Assembly: GCA_947441745.1 (NCBI GenBank)
Contig: CANEUJ010000083.1
Location: 1 to 7,385 of the forward strand
Reading direction: 5' to 3'
DNA length: 7,385 nt
From: Neisseriaceae bacterium
GTDB lineage: Bacteria; Pseudomonadota; Gammaproteobacteria; Burkholderiales; UBA11063
Shown in pieces: positions 6,082-7,385 of this stretch; within the stretch, counting starts at the first letter, position 1, and every line of letters starts with the position of its first letter. A program made the translations under genes and the position numbers. The notes beneath the pieces were generated by a model, which did not search any database, was not told the origin of the DNA, and was given only the letters and a program-made list of their open reading frames with translations.

Positions 6082-7143
6082 ATGGAATTTGCTAATAATG
6101 AATCACTTATTACAAATGATGGTGTAAATCGTGTTAATATGGTTGATAAACGTATTATTAATGGTCAAACAGATGTAAACCAACTAGTGCCATTTAAGTA
6201 TAAATGGGCGTGGGAAAAATATTTGGCTACTTGTGCAAATCATTGGATGCCACAAGAAATAAATATGCAAAGAGATATTGAATTATGGAAAAATCCAAAC
6301 GGTCTAACTGAAGATGAAAGATTGATTGTAAAGCGTAATCTAGGTTTTTTTGTAACTGCTGATAGTTTGGCTGCCAATAACATAGTTCTTGGTACATATC
6401 GTCAAATCACCGCTCCTGAATGTCGCCAATTCTTACTGCGTCAGGCATTTGAAGAGGCTATTCATACTCATGCTTATCAATATATAGTTGAAAGCCTTGG
6501 TTTGGATGAAGGTGAGATTTTTAATGCTTATCATGAAGTCTCCAGTATCAAAGCTAAAGATGAGTTTTTAATTCCTTTTATTGATACCTTAACTAATCCA
6601 ACATTTACAACTGGTACACCTGAGGCGGATCAAAAGCTACTAAAATCATTGATAGTATTTGCATGTATTATGGAGGGTATATTCTTCTATGTTGGTTTTG
6701 TACAAATCCTTGCTCTTGGTCGTCAAAACAAAATGACTGGAGCTGCTGAACAGTATCAATACATCCTACGTGATGAGTCTATGCATTGTAATTTTGGAAT
6801 TGATCTAATTAATACCATTAAACTAGAAAATCCACATTTATGGACTGAAGAGTTCAAGGCTGAAATTACTGAGTTATTTCGTAAAGGTGTTGATTTGGAG
6901 TATGCTTATGCAGAAGACACTATGCCTCGTGGAGTGCTTGGGTTGAATGCAAGTATGTTTAAAGAATATTTACGCTTTATCTGTAACCGTCGGATGCAGC
7001 AAATTGGGGTTAATGAGCTATTCCTAGGTGCTACAAATCCATTCCCGTGGATGAGTGAGATGATAGATCTTAAGAAAGAGAAGAATTTCTTTGAAACAAG
7101 AGTGACAGAGTATCAAACTGGCGGTGCATTAGCCTGGGATTAA
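6082..7143 (+). CDS. nrdB: Class I ribonucleotide reductase beta subunit NrdB
   Basis: NrdB holds the di-iron/tyrosyl-radical cofactor that, with NrdA, reduces ribonucleoside diphosphates to deoxynucleotides. All functional residues have counterparts: metal ligands D94, E125, H128 (EAIHTHAY), E198 (IMEG), E232 and H235 (RDESMH); radical tyrosine Y132, four residues after H128 as in E. coli; W55 (NHWMPQE) on the radical path; and Y344 in the C-terminal tail, probably the interface tyrosine. The 353 residues and the ending EYQTGGALAWD resemble betaproteobacterial NrdB. GAAGGGG, 7 nt before ATG, is the strongest ribosome-binding site in the window, allowing high translation from the shared ftsY mRNA. 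nrdA is not adjacent: ftsY lies upstream, and a terminator and a different start lie downstream. Two NrdR boxes sit before ftsY and I see none directly before nrdB. Confidence 0.96.
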   Translation: MEFANNESLITNDGVNRVNMVDKRIINGQTDVNQLVPFKYKWAWEKYLATCANHWMPQEINMQRDIELWKNPNGLTEDERLIVKRNLGFFVTADSLAANNIVLGTYRQITAPECRQFLLRQAFEEAIHTHAYQYIVESLGLDEGEIFNAYHEVSSIKAKDEFLIPFIDTLTNPTFTTGTPEADQKLLKSLIVFACIMEGIFFYVGFVQILALGRQNKMTGAAEQYQYILRDESMHCNFGIDLINTIKLENPHLWTEEFKAEITELFRKGVDLEYAYAEDTMPRGVLGLNASMFKEYLRFICNRRMQQIGVNELFLGATNPFPWMSEMIDLKKEKNFFETRVTEYQTGGALAWD

Positions 7144-7147
7144 TAAA

Positions 7148-7210
7148 ATCCTACATCACTGCTAACTTCGTCATATGTTACAAGACGCAATCCTCACGTA
7201 TGCTTCTACT
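7148..7210. other. Intergenic segment richer in G+C, possible dispersed repeat
   Basis: Between the nrdB stop and the terminator, this 63-bp stretch has about 26 G/C by hand count, higher than the surrounding intergenic DNA. It contains CGTCATATG and a related CACGTATG, and CGTC/GACG could form a 4-bp stem. One frame reads TRRNPHVCF, a peptide I associate, from memory only, with spurious ORFs over dispersed intergenic repeats. It is not a recognisable gene; it may be a repeat unit or simply part of the nrdB 3' UTR. Confidence 0.3.
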
Positions 7211-7224
7211 AATATGGATAATAT

Positions 7225-7262
7225 TATAAAAAATCAAGTAATTTCTTACTTGATTTTTTATA
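7225..7262. terminator. Strong hairpin terminator after nrdB, bidirectional form
   Basis: A perfect 17-bp inverted repeat (7225-7241 with 7246-7262) encloses the loop TTTC. Its inner part is ATCAAGTAA / TTACTTGAT, flanked by A6 on the left and T6 on the right. It can therefore end transcription from nrdB and also act on the opposite strand. It closes the ftsY-nrdB unit about 80 bp after the nrdB stop. Confidence 0.9.
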
Positions 7263-7317
7263 TTTACTAATATAATGTTTAGTGGAACACAAAGTAGCAA
7301 TCATTAACTACAGATTC

Positions 7318-7326
7318 TGGTATAAT
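7318..7326 (+). promoter_or_regulatory. Extended -10 promoter for the gene at the right edge
   Basis: TGG-TATAAT is a consensus extended -10 element, again without a clear -35 hexamer. A start near 7333 would give a leader of roughly 28 nt before the ATG at 7361. Confidence 0.55.
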
Positions 7327-7360
7327 TATCAGTGAAATAGGGATTAGCGGAGTTAAACTG

Positions 7361-7385
7361 ATGAGAATAACAACATTATATGAAA
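7361..7385 (+). CDS. Start of an unidentified gene, cut by the window edge
   Basis: ATG 7361 is preceded by GGAG (7349-7352) at 8 nt spacing and by a good extended -10 element about 35 bp upstream, after the nrdB terminator. Eight codons are visible (MRITTLYE) with no stop. This is too little to name the product. The promoter, ribosome-binding site and terminator arrangement make a real gene start likely. Confidence 0.5.

Noticed and set aside
7175..7270. 31-codon open frame beginning MLQDAILTYAS
   Set aside because: It has no ribosome-binding site, runs straight through the terminator stem, and its C-terminal part is simply the translation of the inverted repeat.

Overview
This AT-rich window (roughly one third G+C by eye) reads as ordinary housekeeping chromosome from a Gram-negative proteobacterium. 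LptC, LptA and LptB show that an LPS-bearing outer membrane is built. The NrdB protein, including its C-terminal tail EYQTGGALAWD, most resembles betaproteobacterial (Neisseriales/Burkholderiales-type) class I ribonucleotide reductase, so an AT-rich betaproteobacterium is my best guess. That is a judgement from memory of the families, not a search result. I see no phage, IS, CRISPR, tRNA or rRNA.

Layout. Positions 1-2641 (+) hold a tightly overlapping unit: lptC (5' end cut by the window edge), lptA, lptB and a trimeric-type purine nucleoside phosphorylase (punA). Successive overlaps are 8, 1 and 4 nt, so translation is probably coupled. A monovalent cation:proton antiporter of the CPA2 family (2625-3878, -) converges on punA, and the two 3' ends overlap by 17 bp. 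A divergent intergenic region of about 90 bp leads to miaA (+), which makes the dimethylallyl modification of tRNA A37. The miaA start is abnormal: protein homology runs upstream of the first in-frame ATG. After a 77-bp gap come ftsY (SRP receptor) and, 20 bp later, nrdB (ribonucleotide reductase radical subunit). The unit ends at a strong hairpin terminator. A further gene appears to start at 7361 and runs off the right edge.

The most interesting signal is in the gap before ftsY. A perfect 16-bp palindrome (4966-4981) matches the known NrdR-box consensus at every position. A second, degenerate box (4934-4949) lies 32 bp upstream, about three helical turns. An extended -10 promoter element sits exactly between them. 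This is the usual architecture for NrdR repression of ribonucleotide reductase genes, but here the first gene behind it is ftsY, with nrdB second and no nrdA present. The sequence therefore suggests that the protein-targeting receptor FtsY is drawn into the dATP/ATP-responsive NrdR regulon.
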